Source: an uncultured Christensenella sp.
GTDB taxonomy: Bacteria; Bacillota; Clostridia; Christensenellales; Borkfalkiaceae
NCBI GenBank assembly: GCA_910579585.1
Contig: CAJTVA010000006.1
Location: forward strand, 1-55,262
Length of the DNA: 55,262 nt
Reading direction: 5' to 3'
Within the stretch, counting starts at the first letter, position 1. Each line of letters starts with the position of its first letter. The translations under genes and the position numbers were made by a program. Shown here in pieces: positions 8,053 to 16,563 of the stretch. The notes below the pieces were generated by a model, which searched no databases, was not told the origin of the DNA, and was given only the letters and a program-made list of their open reading frames with translations.

Positions 8053-9465
8053 TTAAAAGCCGAAGTATTCCGCCGCGTTATTATAACATACGTCTTCGAC
8101 GATTTTGCCGAGGGTCGGTAACTCTTCCGCGGGGTACTGACCGCTTTCAACCAACCGACCGAGCATCTGGCAGAGTATTCTTCTGTAATACTCGTGACGG
8201 GGATATGCGAGGAACGAGCGGCTGTCGGTGAGCATACCTACGGAGTTTGCGACAAGCCCGACCTGCATTAAGGTTTCGAGGTTCTGGCGCATACCGTCCT
8301 GCTGGTCTAAGAACCACCACGCGGTGCCGACCTGCACTCTGCCCTTTACCCCCTCTTTCTGGAAGCAACCCGCAAGCACGGTCAAAGCGTAATTGTCGCG
8401 CGGGTTAAGGCAGTATAAAATGGTTTTGGGCATATTGCCGTCTTTATCCAGCTCGCCCAAAAGCGCGGAAAGTTTTTCCATATACACGCTGTCCTCGATA
8501 GCGTCGAAGCCCGTGTCGGGGCCGATTTTTTCGAGCATAGACTTAGAATTGTTGCGGAGCGCGCCGATGTGGTACTGCTGAACCCAGCCGTATTTTGCGT
8601 ATTCTTTGGAAAGGAACACGAGGACGTAGCCCTTGTATTTGTCCTGCTCTTCGACGGTAATATTTCCGCCTTTCATACCCTTTAAGAAAATTTTGTTAGC
8701 TTCCGCATAGGTTGCGGGCCCGTAGCATACGGTGTCGAGCGCGTGGTCGGAAAGTTTGCTTCCCATTTCGTCAAAGAATTTAATTCTTTCCGAAAGCGCG
8801 TCGCACAAATCTTGCAAGCTTTTTATGGGTTTGCCGACGACTGACGAAAGCTGATTTACCCAGCTTGCGAACCAACTAAGTTCTACGTTGATGGCCTTAT
8901 CGGGGCGGAACGCGGGGCGAACCGTGACCTTTAAGGTAGGGTCGGCGTTCATCTTTTTGTGCCACTCTAAGCTGTCAACGGGGTCGTCGGTGGTGCAGAC
9001 CGTTCTGACGTTGAATTTATACATCATTTCACGCGCGGTCAGCTTTTCGAGGACTTTGTTTGCTTTATCCCAGATAACCTTTGCGTTCTCTTTATTGATG
9101 ATTTCGTCGATGCCGAAATATCTTCTCATTTCGAGGTGCGACCAGTGATATAGGGGGTTGCCGACGAAATATGGCATACTCTCGACGAACTGCATATATT
9201 TTTTGTAGTCGTCGTCGGGGCCAGAAATGCTGTCTTCGGCGTAGCCCCTTGCGCGAAGCGCGCGCCATTTGTAGTGGTCGCCGTATCTGTCGCCCGCGCC
9301 CAGCCAGACTTCGGCGAGGTTTCTGAACTTTTTATCCTCGTAAATTTCCTTGGGCTGCAAGTGGCAGTGATAGTCTATTATAGGCATCTTCTCGGCGTGC
9401 TCGTGATAGAGCGTTTTCGCCGTTTCGGTGTCGAGAAGGAAGTCCTTATCCATAAAATTCTTCAT
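8053..9465 (-). CDS. uxaC: glucuronate/galacturonate isomerase
   Basis: Interconverts D-galacturonate and D-tagaturonate (and glucuronate and fructuronate), the first step of the isomerase route. The metal-binding DYHCHLQPKEIY motif lies near residue 28, TTDDPVDSLEWH mid-protein and RSFLAYPRHEYYRR near the C-terminus. The start at 9465 has AAGGAG upstream and gives 470 aa, the usual length; a longer open frame to 9588 enters the R2 repeat and is not used. uxaA lies upstream, separated by R2 copy 1. Confidence 0.95.
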   Translation of the reverse strand: MKNFMDKDFLLDTETAKTLYHEHAEKMPIIDYHCHLQPKEIYEDKKFRNLAEVWLGAGDRYGDHYKWRALRARGYAEDSISGPDDDYKKYMQFVESMPYFVGNPLYHWSHLEMRRYFGIDEIINKENAKVIWDKANKVLEKLTAREMMYKFNVRTVCTTDDPVDSLEWHKKMNADPTLKVTVRPAFRPDKAINVELSWFASWVNQLSSVVGKPIKSLQDLCDALSERIKFFDEMGSKLSDHALDTVCYGPATYAEANKIFLKGMKGGNITVEEQDKYKGYVLVFLSKEYAKYGWVQQYHIGALRNNSKSMLEKIGPDTGFDAIEDSVYMEKLSALLGELDKDGNMPKTILYCLNPRDNYALTVLAGCFQKEGVKGRVQVGTAWWFLDQQDGMRQNLETLMQVGLVANSVGMLTDSRSFLAYPRHEYYRRILCQMLGRLVESGQYPAEELPTLGKIVEDVCYNNAAEYFGF

Positions 9466-9482
9466 AAAATTCTCCTTTTGTT

Positions 9483-9722
9483 CACACAAATCCCGGCTAT
9501 TCTGCGCCTGCGATTTGTCGTGATTTTTTAGGGGCTGCTCGCCCCTCGTGCCGCAATTTTTAAGGGCACACTCGTATATAATCTGCACATTATTATTTAA
9601 ATCTTTTACAATAAGGTGTGCAGAGCATCGCTTCGCTCGCGTGCGAGCACTTCACCCGCGCCGAGGTGGCAAAGCCACAAATTGGGTGCGCGGGCGCAAA
9701 AGCGTGGTTTTGCTTGCGCCGT
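9483..9722 (+). repeat. R2 palindromic element, copy 1
   Basis: A 240-bp element between uxaC and uxaA. It contains AGGGGC-GCCCCT (9530-9546), then GTGCCGCAATTTTTAAGGGCAC, TATATAAT, and a terminal module CAAATTGGGTGCGC with a GGCGCAAG/CTTTTGCGC-like hairpin. Blocks match copies 2 and 3 in the same order. This copy carries an extra A/T-rich stretch and a GGTGTGCAGAGC...TCGCTTCGCTCGC piece also seen at 11273-11305. Confidence 0.8.
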
Positions 9723-9730
9723 TTATTATT

Positions 9731-11203
9731 TTAAAGTGTTACGCCCGTTTTAAATATTGCAATTTCTTTGGTTTCGTTAATTTCGTTTTTGGTGAGTTTG
9801 CCGTTTGCCGTATCGACGATTAAATCGATTAATTTTTCAAGCTGGGTTGCAAAATCGCTTTCCAAAACCGCGCCTGCGTTGAAGTCTATCCAATTCGATT
9901 TGGACTTTGCGAGATCGGAGTTGGTTGCGATTTTGAGCGTGGGAACGAAGCCGCCGAAGGGCGTGCCTCTGCCCGTTGTGAAAAGGACGAGGTGACAGCC
10001 TGCCGCGGCGATATTCGTTACGGCGCACATATCGTTACCCGGCCCGTTTAAGAGGTTCAAGCCCTTTTCGGTTACGAAGCCGTCGTCGAAAACGACGTCC
10101 TCTACGGGGCCTGCACCCGATTTCTGGGTGCAACCCAAGGACTTATCTTCGAGGGTGGTTATACCGCCCGCTTTGTTGCCGGGGGAAGGGTTTTCGTAGA
10201 CAGTCTGACCGTTGCGGCGAAAATAGTCTTTAAAGTCGTTTATGAGTTTGACGACTTTATTAAACGTCTTTTCGTCCTTTGCGCGGTTCATAAGAAGCTG
10301 TTCCGCGCCGAACATTTCGGGTACTTCTGATAAAACCGTAGTGCCGCCCGCAGCCACGATATAGTCTGAGAAAAGACCTACGAGCGGGTTTGCGGTTATG
10401 CCCGACAGCCCGTCGCTTCCGCCGCACTTCAGGCCGACTTTAAGGCAGGATATATCCTTTTCTACCCTTTTATCCTTTTTGACGGTTTCGGAAATTTCCT
10501 TTAAAAGCGCGACGCCGCTTCCGATTTCGTCCTCTACTTCCTGACAGACGAGGAATTTTATGCGGGTTTCGTCAACCTTGCCCAAGCCCTCTTTGAATGC
10601 CGACATCTGGTTGTTTTCACAGCCCAAGCCGAGAACGAGCACGCCGCCCGCGTTGGGGTGACGGACCATTTTCTGCAAAATGAGCTTCGTTCTTTCGTGG
10701 TCGTCGCCGAGCTGGGAACAGCCGTAGGGGTGCGTGTAGGTGAATACTCCGTCGAAGCCCTCTGTGCCATACTTCTTTTTGAAAGTTTCGACGATGAGTT
10801 TAGCCTGACCGTTAACGCAACCGACCGTGGGGATAACCCAGATTTCGTTTCTTATACCGATGTCGCCGTTTGCACGGGGGTAGACTTTGACCTTGCGACC
10901 CTTAACGGGCTTTAAGTCGGTCGGAATTTTATTGTAGGAATACTCTAAATTTTCAGAAAGGTTGGTGCGCACATTGTGGGTGTGGACGTGCGCGCCCTTG
11001 GCGATGTCCGCAGTGGCGCAGGCAATCGGGTTGCCGTATTTAATTATGTTTTCGCCCTTTTTTATCGCGTGCAGGGTGAACTTGTGACCCTTGGTTATAT
11101 CCTCTGAAAGGGTCACGCCCTCGTGCGTTTCGCCCTTTTTGAGGTCGCAGAGTGCGACGGCGACGTTATCGAGCGGGTTGATTATAATTGTTTTTTTAGA
11201 CAT
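9731..11203 (-). CDS. uxaA: altronate dehydratase
   Basis: Dehydrates D-altronate to 2-keto-3-deoxygluconate. The N-terminal SAF-type domain (about residues 1-95, with KGAHVHTHNVRTNL) is followed by the large C-terminal domain with IPTVGCVNGQAK, THPYGCSQLGDD and LGLGCENNQ, whose cysteines match the family's iron-binding architecture. The start at 11203 has AAAAGGA upstream and gives 490 aa, as expected for UxaA; the upstream reading is discarded. It lies between uxaC and uxaB, with repeats in both gaps. Confidence 0.95.
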   Translation of the reverse strand: MSKKTIIINPLDNVAVALCDLKKGETHEGVTLSEDITKGHKFTLHAIKKGENIIKYGNPIACATADIAKGAHVHTHNVRTNLSENLEYSYNKIPTDLKPVKGRKVKVYPRANGDIGIRNEIWVIPTVGCVNGQAKLIVETFKKKYGTEGFDGVFTYTHPYGCSQLGDDHERTKLILQKMVRHPNAGGVLVLGLGCENNQMSAFKEGLGKVDETRIKFLVCQEVEDEIGSGVALLKEISETVKKDKRVEKDISCLKVGLKCGGSDGLSGITANPLVGLFSDYIVAAGGTTVLSEVPEMFGAEQLLMNRAKDEKTFNKVVKLINDFKDYFRRNGQTVYENPSPGNKAGGITTLEDKSLGCTQKSGAGPVEDVVFDDGFVTEKGLNLLNGPGNDMCAVTNIAAAGCHLVLFTTGRGTPFGGFVPTLKIATNSDLAKSKSNWIDFNAGAVLESDFATQLEKLIDLIVDTANGKLTKNEINETKEIAIFKTGVTL

Positions 11204-11267
11204 AGAAAAGTCCTTTTTAATAAGTTGTTTAATGCTGAAGATTCCTTTGCACGTTAACAATAGAATT

Positions 11268-11330
11268 TTTTATAATGAGGTGTGCAAAGCGTCGCTTCGC
11301 TCGCACGACTACGCTCGGAATGACAGTGGG
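11268..11330. repeat. short GC-rich repeat (R3-like)
   Basis: A block reading AGGTGTGCAAAGCGTCGCTT then CGCTCGCACG and CGCTCGGAATGACAG. The first half recurs inside R2 copy 1 (about 9613-9645). The second half recurs in degenerate form at 12972-12992 (TTGCTTGGAATGACA) and in the tandem pair at 23636-23725. It directly precedes R1 copy G. Confidence 0.55.
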
Positions 11331-11337
11331 AGGCATA

Positions 11338-11455
11338 AACGCAGAGAAGCGGGCAGAACGAGGAGCGGCGAGGCTTTGCGAGGGAACATACAAAGACGTA
11401 CGTGACCGAGCAAAACGTAGCCGCGACAAAGTTATGCGACGCTTATATGCGTTTT
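11338..11455. repeat. R1 palindromic element, copy G
   Basis: Terminal arms AAACGCAGAGAAGCG and CGCTTATATGCGTTT. It begins at the uxaB stop codon (the TAA overlaps the arm) and lies between uxaB and uxaA. Its middle is the most divergent of the family, but the outer 20 bp on each side match copies B, D and F. Confidence 0.75.
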
Positions 11456-12920
11456 AATTGCAGGCGCCCGAGCAGCCGTTAACGAAGCACTCCACCGCCG
11501 CGCGCATACCCTTTTCTTCCATAGCTTTAAGATATTTAGCGACGGTCGCGGTGATTTCGGGGTGGATAGTGTTCATATCCATACCCCAAGCTTCTTTCCA
11601 GCCCAAAGCTTTCTTTGCGAGCGCGGTATAGTCGCCGTTGAAGTTCGACCAAAGCTCTTTCCACTTCGCAAGATATGCGGGGTCGTCGGCGAGTTTTATA
11701 TCCTCTTCGCCCCTCTTGCCTTTATGGAAGAGGACGAGCGCCGCGTACGCGAAAAGCAGGTGACAGGGAAGCCCGCCCTTGATTTTGACGTAATCTAAAA
11801 GCGTGGGCAGAAGTCTTGTTCTGAACTTCGTGGTGGAGTTCAGCGCGATAGACATAAGCTCGTGACGGATAAACGGGTTCTGATATCTTTCTATAACGCT
11901 GTTCGCGAACGCCGTCATCTGGTCCTGCGGGAGGGCTATCGTAGGGTTGACTTCGCCGAAAATAAAGTCGCGCACGAACTTGCCGATAACTTCGTCGTTG
12001 ACCGCTTCGCCGACCGTGTCGATACCGCAGAGGTATGCGACGGGTACGAGCGCGGTGTGCGAGCCGTTCAGAATTTTTACCTTTCTCTGTTTATAGGGTT
12101 TGATGTCGTCCGCGAAAATTACGTTTAAGCCCGTGGAATCCGCGGGGAAAACTTTTTGGATACGCTCTTCTTTCTTCAAAACCCAAAGGTGGAAAATTTC
12201 GCCCTTTACAACGTTATTGTCAACATAGCCCGTTTCTTTTTGTATCTCTTCTATCTCGTTTCTGGGATAGCCGGGGACTATTCTGTCGACCAAAGTCGAG
12301 GTGAAGTGGCAACAAGTCTGCATCCACTCGACGAATTTTTTATCCATTTTGTTGATTTTGGCAAGCTCGGTAAGGCAACGGTAAAGCTCGTCGCCGTTGT
12401 TGTCGATAAGCTCGCAGGGAATTATGCAAAGCCCCTTGTTTTTGTCGCCGTTGAAATGGTCGTAGCGCCTTTTCAAAAGCGCTAAAAGCTTGCCGGGGTA
12501 CGATTTGGGGCAGACCGAAAAGTCGGTATCGGTAGAGTCGACCGCGATACCCGCTTCCGTGGTGTTGGAAATTATAACTTCCAAGTCCTCGCTTTCGCCG
12601 TATTTTAAAAACCTTTCGTACTCGGTGAAAGGGTTAAGGCAATCGCCGACCACGTTGATAACCTGACTGTTTTTGACCTTTTTGCCGCCGTCGATGCCCT
12701 CTAAGCGGAGGGTATAAAGACCGTCTTGCTCGGCAAGTTCTTTAACTCTGCCGAACGGCATAGGCTGAACGAGCACGACGTCCGACTCTATTGCGTGTTT
12801 GTCGTTCAAGTTCTGTATTATCCATTCGACGAACGCTCTTAAAAAGTTGCCCTCGCCGAACTGCATAATTTTTACTTTTCTTTCGGGTTTATTGAAAAGT
12901 TTTTTGCTGATAAGTTCCAT
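11454..12920 (-). CDS. uxaB: tagaturonate reductase (altronate oxidoreductase)
   Basis: NADH-dependent reduction of D-tagaturonate to D-altronate, between UxaC and UxaA. This 488-aa protein is a long-chain mannitol dehydrogenase family member: the N-terminal nucleotide-binding start is FGEGNFLRAFVEWII, and the catalytic lysine block is KVKILNGSHTALVPVAYLCG. UxaB is preferred over UxuB because of the neighbouring uxaA and pectin genes. The start sits just behind a GGAG sequence. R1 copies flank the gene on both sides. Confidence 0.93.
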   Translation of the reverse strand: MELISKKLFNKPERKVKIMQFGEGNFLRAFVEWIIQNLNDKHAIESDVVLVQPMPFGRVKELAEQDGLYTLRLEGIDGGKKVKNSQVINVVGDCLNPFTEYERFLKYGESEDLEVIISNTTEAGIAVDSTDTDFSVCPKSYPGKLLALLKRRYDHFNGDKNKGLCIIPCELIDNNGDELYRCLTELAKINKMDKKFVEWMQTCCHFTSTLVDRIVPGYPRNEIEEIQKETGYVDNNVVKGEIFHLWVLKKEERIQKVFPADSTGLNVIFADDIKPYKQRKVKILNGSHTALVPVAYLCGIDTVGEAVNDEVIGKFVRDFIFGEVNPTIALPQDQMTAFANSVIERYQNPFIRHELMSIALNSTTKFRTRLLPTLLDYVKIKGGLPCHLLFAYAALVLFHKGKRGEEDIKLADDPAYLAKWKELWSNFNGDYTALAKKALGWKEAWGMDMNTIHPEITATVAKYLKAMEEKGMRAAVECFVNGCSGACN

Positions 12921-13008
12921 CGCTTTCTCCTAAATTCATATATGGTTTTAAGTTACGCAAAACGTAAAGGTTCGGCTTTGCTTGGAATGACACCGTGAGC
13001 GAAAAGCC

Positions 13009-13128
13009 AAAACGCAGAGATACGGTGCAATGCTAGGCGCGTGAGGAAAACCCGAAGGAGCTTACTTAGCGTAAGTAACTGAGGGTTGCCGCAGCGCAAC
13101 GACACAGTGTGCCGTATATATGCGTTTT
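13009..13128. repeat. R1 palindromic element, copy B
   Basis: A well-preserved 120-bp copy. Outer arms AAAACGCA/TGCGTTTT, then TACGG/CCGTA, then AACCC/GGGTT, with apex CTTAC-TTAGC-GTAAG. It starts 2 bp after the stop codon of the ABC ATPase gene and fills most of the gap to uxaB. Confidence 0.85.
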
Positions 13129-13129
13129 A

Positions 13130-14251
13130 TCAATGTCTTTTTAAGTCGCTTTCTACCGCCAGCTCGGTTTCGCAGTCGAACACGTACGCTGCCGAATAGG
13201 GAACAAAGAACTTGAAGGTCGAGCCCATTTCGGGGGTGTAGTGAGGGTTGACTTTAAGAATTACGTTTACGTTGCCGATATTCGCGTAGACGTTCGTCAT
13301 ATCGCCGAGAAGCTCGGTGAGGTCGACGTTGGAAGAAAGCTCGTAGCCGCCCTCCGCCTTTTCGCCCTTTGCCGCTTTGGGTGCGGAAAGCTTGATTGCT
13401 TCGGGTCTGAACGCGAACACGACTTCCTTGCCCTCTAACGCTTTTACGTCTTTTACGACGGGGGTGAGGTCAAGCTGTAATTCGCCTGCGTTTATCTTTC
13501 CGTCAGTAACTACGCTTTTAATAAAGTTCATAGGCGGCTCGCCGATAAACCCTGCGACGAAGAGATTGCTGGGGTGGAAATAAAGCTCGTAAGGCGTGCC
13601 TATCTGCTGAACGTAGCCGCCCGACTTCATTACGACTATTCTGTCCGACATAGTCATAGCTTCGGTCTGGTCGTGGGTTACGTAGATGGTCGTGGAGCCG
13701 ACAGAGCGGTGAATCTGTTTGATTTCCGAACGCATTGTCACGCGCTGTTTTGCGTCGAGGTTGGACAGAGGTTCGTCCATAAGGAAGATGTTAACCTTTC
13801 TTATGAGCGCGCGACCGACCGCGACACGCTGACACTGCCCGCCCGAGAGGTTACGGGGGAATCTTTCAAGATACTCCGTTAAACCCAGAATTTTTGCGGT
13901 CTTTTTGACCTTTTCGTCGATGACGTCGGCGTCCACGCCTTCAAGCGTCAAGCCAAAGCCGAGGTTCTCGTACACGGTGAGGTGCGGGTAAAGCGCGTAG
14001 GACTGGAAAACCATTGCTATGCCCCTGTCGCGCGAGGACATCTGGTTCGCAAGCACGCCGTCGATATAGAACTCGCCCGAAGTAATTTCTTCAAGCCCTG
14101 CTATCATACGAAGCGTCGTGGACTTGCCGCAACCCGAATCGCCGACAAGGCAGATAAACTCGCCGTCCTTGATTTCCATATTGAAATCGTGCACTGCGTG
14201 GTACCCGTTAGGATATACTTTGTTTACGTCTTTAAATAAAAGATGTGCCAT
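13130..14251 (-). CDS. ugpC: sugar ABC transporter ATPase, UgpC/MsmX type
   Basis: ATP-hydrolysing subunit for CUT1 sugar importers, 373 aa. Walker A GDSGCGKST lies near residue 40, the signature LSGGQCQR near 135, Walker B FLMDEP near 155 and the H-loop VTHDQ near 192. The last 130 residues form the MalK-type OB-fold regulatory domain. In Firmicutes one such ATPase often serves several importers. It is not next to the permeases at 2.7-4.7 kb, but is the only matching ATPase in the window and so probably powers them. AAGGGG precedes the ATG. Confidence 0.93.
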   Translation of the reverse strand: MAHLLFKDVNKVYPNGYHAVHDFNMEIKDGEFICLVGDSGCGKSTTLRMIAGLEEITSGEFYIDGVLANQMSSRDRGIAMVFQSYALYPHLTVYENLGFGLTLEGVDADVIDEKVKKTAKILGLTEYLERFPRNLSGGQCQRVAVGRALIRKVNIFLMDEPLSNLDAKQRVTMRSEIKQIHRSVGSTTIYVTHDQTEAMTMSDRIVVMKSGGYVQQIGTPYELYFHPSNLFVAGFIGEPPMNFIKSVVTDGKINAGELQLDLTPVVKDVKALEGKEVVFAFRPEAIKLSAPKAAKGEKAEGGYELSSNVDLTELLGDMTNVYANIGNVNVILKVNPHYTPEMGSTFKFFVPYSAAYVFDCETELAVESDLKRH

Positions 14252-14358
14252 ATTTTTCCCCTTTGATAAAATTTAGGTTATGTTTTAATTTGTAAGGTAA
14301 TGTATTATAAAAAGAGTCGTTTCGCCCGCGTCGTTAATTATTAATAAATAAATTAGTT

Positions 14359-14508
14359 AAAACACAGAGAAGCGAGTTAGGCAACCACCCAGCCTGTTAA
14401 GATTTAAAAGAAACAAGCAAGACAAGGAGCGCGAGGAAAACCCGAAGGAGTTTACAAAAAGTAAATGACTGAGGGTTGCCGCAACGCGACACCGTATTGC
14501 GCCGTTTA
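14359..14508. repeat. R1 palindromic element, copy C
   Basis: Starts AAAACACAGAGAAGCGAG and shows AACCC/GGGTT with apex TTTAC-AAAAA-GTAAA. It carries an inserted small hairpin around AGGC...GCCT (about 14379-14396). Its far end merges with the kduI stop codon, and the outer TGCGTTT arm is eroded there. Confidence 0.8.
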
Positions 14509-15375
14509 TTTTAAGTCGGGCGTTGCAATATTATCCATATCGTCGTAAGCCTGATTTTCCCCGCACATACCCCAAATGAACGTGTAGTTGTGCGTGCCGA
14601 CGCCGCTGTGGATTGACCAGCTGGGGGAGATTACCGCCTGCTCGTTATGCATAATGATGTGGCGGGTTTCGTCGGGCTTGCCCATAAGGTGGATAACCGC
14701 CTGGTCGGAGGGAACCTCGAAATACATATATACTTCCATACGTCTTTCGTGGGTGTGGCTGGGAAGCGTATTCCAGGCGCTGCCCTCGGCAAGCTCGGTC
14801 ATACCCATTGCAAGCTGACAGCTTTCGCAAACGTCGCCGATAATAAACTGGTTAATGGTGCGCTTGTTAATTCCCTCTAACGTGCCGAGATGTCTTTGCA
14901 CGCAGTATTTAGCCCCTTCGGGCGCGGGCTTGCCCTCTACGGGCTTGACGATTTTTACCGTAGGGTAAGTCTTGTGCGCGGGGCTGGAATTGATATAGAA
15001 TTTAGCGGGCTCTTTCTCGCTTTTCGAGGAGAACTCGACCTGCTTTGTGCCCATTCCGATATAGATACCCTCTTTATGACCTATTTCGTACTTCTTGCCG
15101 TCGAGGGTGATTACGCCCGCGCCGCCGACGTTTATTACGCCCATTTCGCGGCGCTCTAAGAAGTAGTTGGTTGCAAGCTCTTTGAAAGTGCCGAGGGATA
15201 AAGTCTTTTTGACGGGCATTGCGCCGCCAGCGATTATTCTGTCCTGATGGGAATAGGTCAAAAGAATGTCGTCCGCTTCGAAAAGCTTTTCAATCAGATA
15301 TTTTTCCCGAAGTTCCTTTGTATCGTACTTTTTGGAATCGTCGGGGTGGTTTGCGTAACGCACATCGAATTTCAT
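14506..15375 (-). CDS. kduI: 5-dehydro-4-deoxy-D-glucuronate isomerase
   Basis: Converts 5-keto-4-deoxyuronate, formed from unsaturated galacturonate released after pectate lyase action, to 2,5-diketo-3-deoxygluconate. This 289-aa cupin-fold protein shows the zinc-binding cluster SHTHERRMEVYMYFE and the start FDVRYANHPDD typical of KduI. AAGGAG precedes the ATG. It pairs functionally with KduD at 22.9 kb. R2 copy 2 lies directly upstream. Confidence 0.95.
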   Translation of the reverse strand: MKFDVRYANHPDDSKKYDTKELREKYLIEKLFEADDILLTYSHQDRIIAGGAMPVKKTLSLGTFKELATNYFLERREMGVINVGGAGVITLDGKKYEIGHKEGIYIGMGTKQVEFSSKSEKEPAKFYINSSPAHKTYPTVKIVKPVEGKPAPEGAKYCVQRHLGTLEGINKRTINQFIIGDVCESCQLAMGMTELAEGSAWNTLPSHTHERRMEVYMYFEVPSDQAVIHLMGKPDETRHIIMHNEQAVISPSWSIHSGVGTHNYTFIWGMCGENQAYDDMDNIATPDLK

Positions 15376-15387
15376 TTAAAATTCTCC

Positions 15388-15566
15388 TTCACAAATTTTT
15401 TTTTGCTATTCTGCGCAAATAAATTTCTGTGATTTTTAGCGGCTCTGCCGCTCTTTGCGCAATCTTTAAGCGCACACAAATATATAATTGCGCAAATTCA
15501 CACCGCTAAGGTCGCAAGCGACAAATTGGGTGCGCAGGCGCAAAAGCGTGGTTTCGCTTGCGCCGT
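15388..15566 (+). repeat. R2 palindromic element, copy 2
   Basis: A 179-bp copy between kduI and the TIM-barrel gene. Hairpins AGCGGC-TCT-GCCGCT (15438-15452) and TGCGCAAT...ATTGCGCA (15456-15494), then CAAATTGGGTGCGC and a GCGCAAAAGCG...CGCTTGCGC stem. Same order as copies 1 and 3, with compensated differences in the stems. Confidence 0.85.
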
Positions 15567-15574
15567 CATTTACT

Positions 15575-16411
15575 TTATAAACTGTTCCACTTATTACGGA
15601 TAAACTCCGAACAAGGAATTATGTCGTCGCCTGTGGTTCCCTCTAAAACAAGCACGGCGTTTTCGTCGTACTTTTTTATGCGGGAAAGAATTTTATCGAA
15701 GTCGAACATTCCCTTGCCGGGGGCGACCTGTTTCAATTTTCCGTCCTCGAAAACGCAGTCTTTTATATGGAAAACGACTATGTTGCCGAAAGTTTTCAAC
15801 CCCTCGTCGAGAATTTCGAGGTAGTTTTTATAGTTTGACGCGTCAAGATAATTGTAAATATCGAAGATAACTTTGATATTGTCCGCGCCGATTGCGTCGA
15901 CCGCGCGCTTCAAGGTTGCGACGTTCCAGCAAACGTGACCCGCCGCGCCCTCCATTCCGACGAACGCGCCGACTTCCTTTGCGTATGCGGCAAGCTCTTT
16001 AAAAGTCGCTATAACCGTCTGCAACGCTTCTTCGGTGCGGTTTAAGGGGTTATACGTCCACTTATCATCGTTGAACGAGCCCGTTTCCGAGCCGACAATG
16101 TTACAGCCGAGGGTTTTTGAGTACTTTAAATAGTCCTTGAAAACGGCTTTGCAATTTGCGACCTTTTCTTTGTTCGAATGAACGGGGTTGAAGTACGCGC
16201 CGATAAGCGGGACTTCTATTCCCGCGGCTTTAAGGGCTTCCCCTATCGCCGCGGAATTAGCTTCGTCCAAAGCGCCCGGGGCGTACTTTATTTCGTCAAG
16301 AAACTTATACGCGACGAGCTGAACTGCGGAAATCCCGCAGGTTTTCGCCTTTTCTATTGCGTTTTCAAGCCCCTTTACGCCGAGGTCGTGGGTACGGAAT
16401 GCGATTTGCAT
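15575..16411 (-). CDS. sugar phosphate isomerase/epimerase-like TIM-barrel protein
   Basis: A 278-aa protein of the AP-endonuclease/xylose-isomerase-like TIM-barrel superfamily. Visible signature pieces are GAYFNPVHS, GMEGAAGHVCW, VIFDIYNYLD and VLEGTTGDD, which carry the metal-ligand Glu, His and Asp typical of the fold. The substrate cannot be read from sequence. Its place between kdgK and kduI suggests a uronate or keto-sugar isomerase or epimerase. It is separated from both by repeat elements. Confidence 0.8.
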   Translation of the reverse strand: MQIAFRTHDLGVKGLENAIEKAKTCGISAVQLVAYKFLDEIKYAPGALDEANSAAIGEALKAAGIEVPLIGAYFNPVHSNKEKVANCKAVFKDYLKYSKTLGCNIVGSETGSFNDDKWTYNPLNRTEEALQTVIATFKELAAYAKEVGAFVGMEGAAGHVCWNVATLKRAVDAIGADNIKVIFDIYNYLDASNYKNYLEILDEGLKTFGNIVVFHIKDCVFEDGKLKQVAPGKGMFDFDKILSRIKKYDENAVLVLEGTTGDDIIPCSEFIRNKWNSL

Positions 16412-16438
16412 ATTTAAAACCTTTTTATCGGGTTTTCC

Positions 16439-16555
16439 AAACGCAGAGAAACGAGTAGTGCAAGGCGCGCGAGTACCGCCGAATGAGTGTACTTAGTCGT
16501 ACACGATTGAGGCGGCACGGAGCGCAACGCGGCAATACGAAGTTTATATGCGTTT
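16439..16555. repeat. R1 palindromic element, copy D
   Basis: Arms AAACGCA/TGCGTTT. Its middle stem is CCGCC/GGCGG where other copies have AACCC/GGGTT, and its apex is TGTAC/GTACA where others have CTTAC/GTAAG. It follows the kdgK stop codon by about 8 bp. Confidence 0.85.
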
Positions 16556-16563
16556 AGCTTGTT

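Noticed and set aside
8053..9588. Longer uxaC start at 9588
   Set aside because: The extra 41 codons run into R2 copy 1, and the internal ATG at 9465 has the good ribosome binding site and family-typical start.
13009..13128. R1 as simple rho-independent terminators
   Set aside because: Stems are far longer than needed, carry internal loops, and lack a consistent U-run directly after the stem, though a termination role is not excluded.
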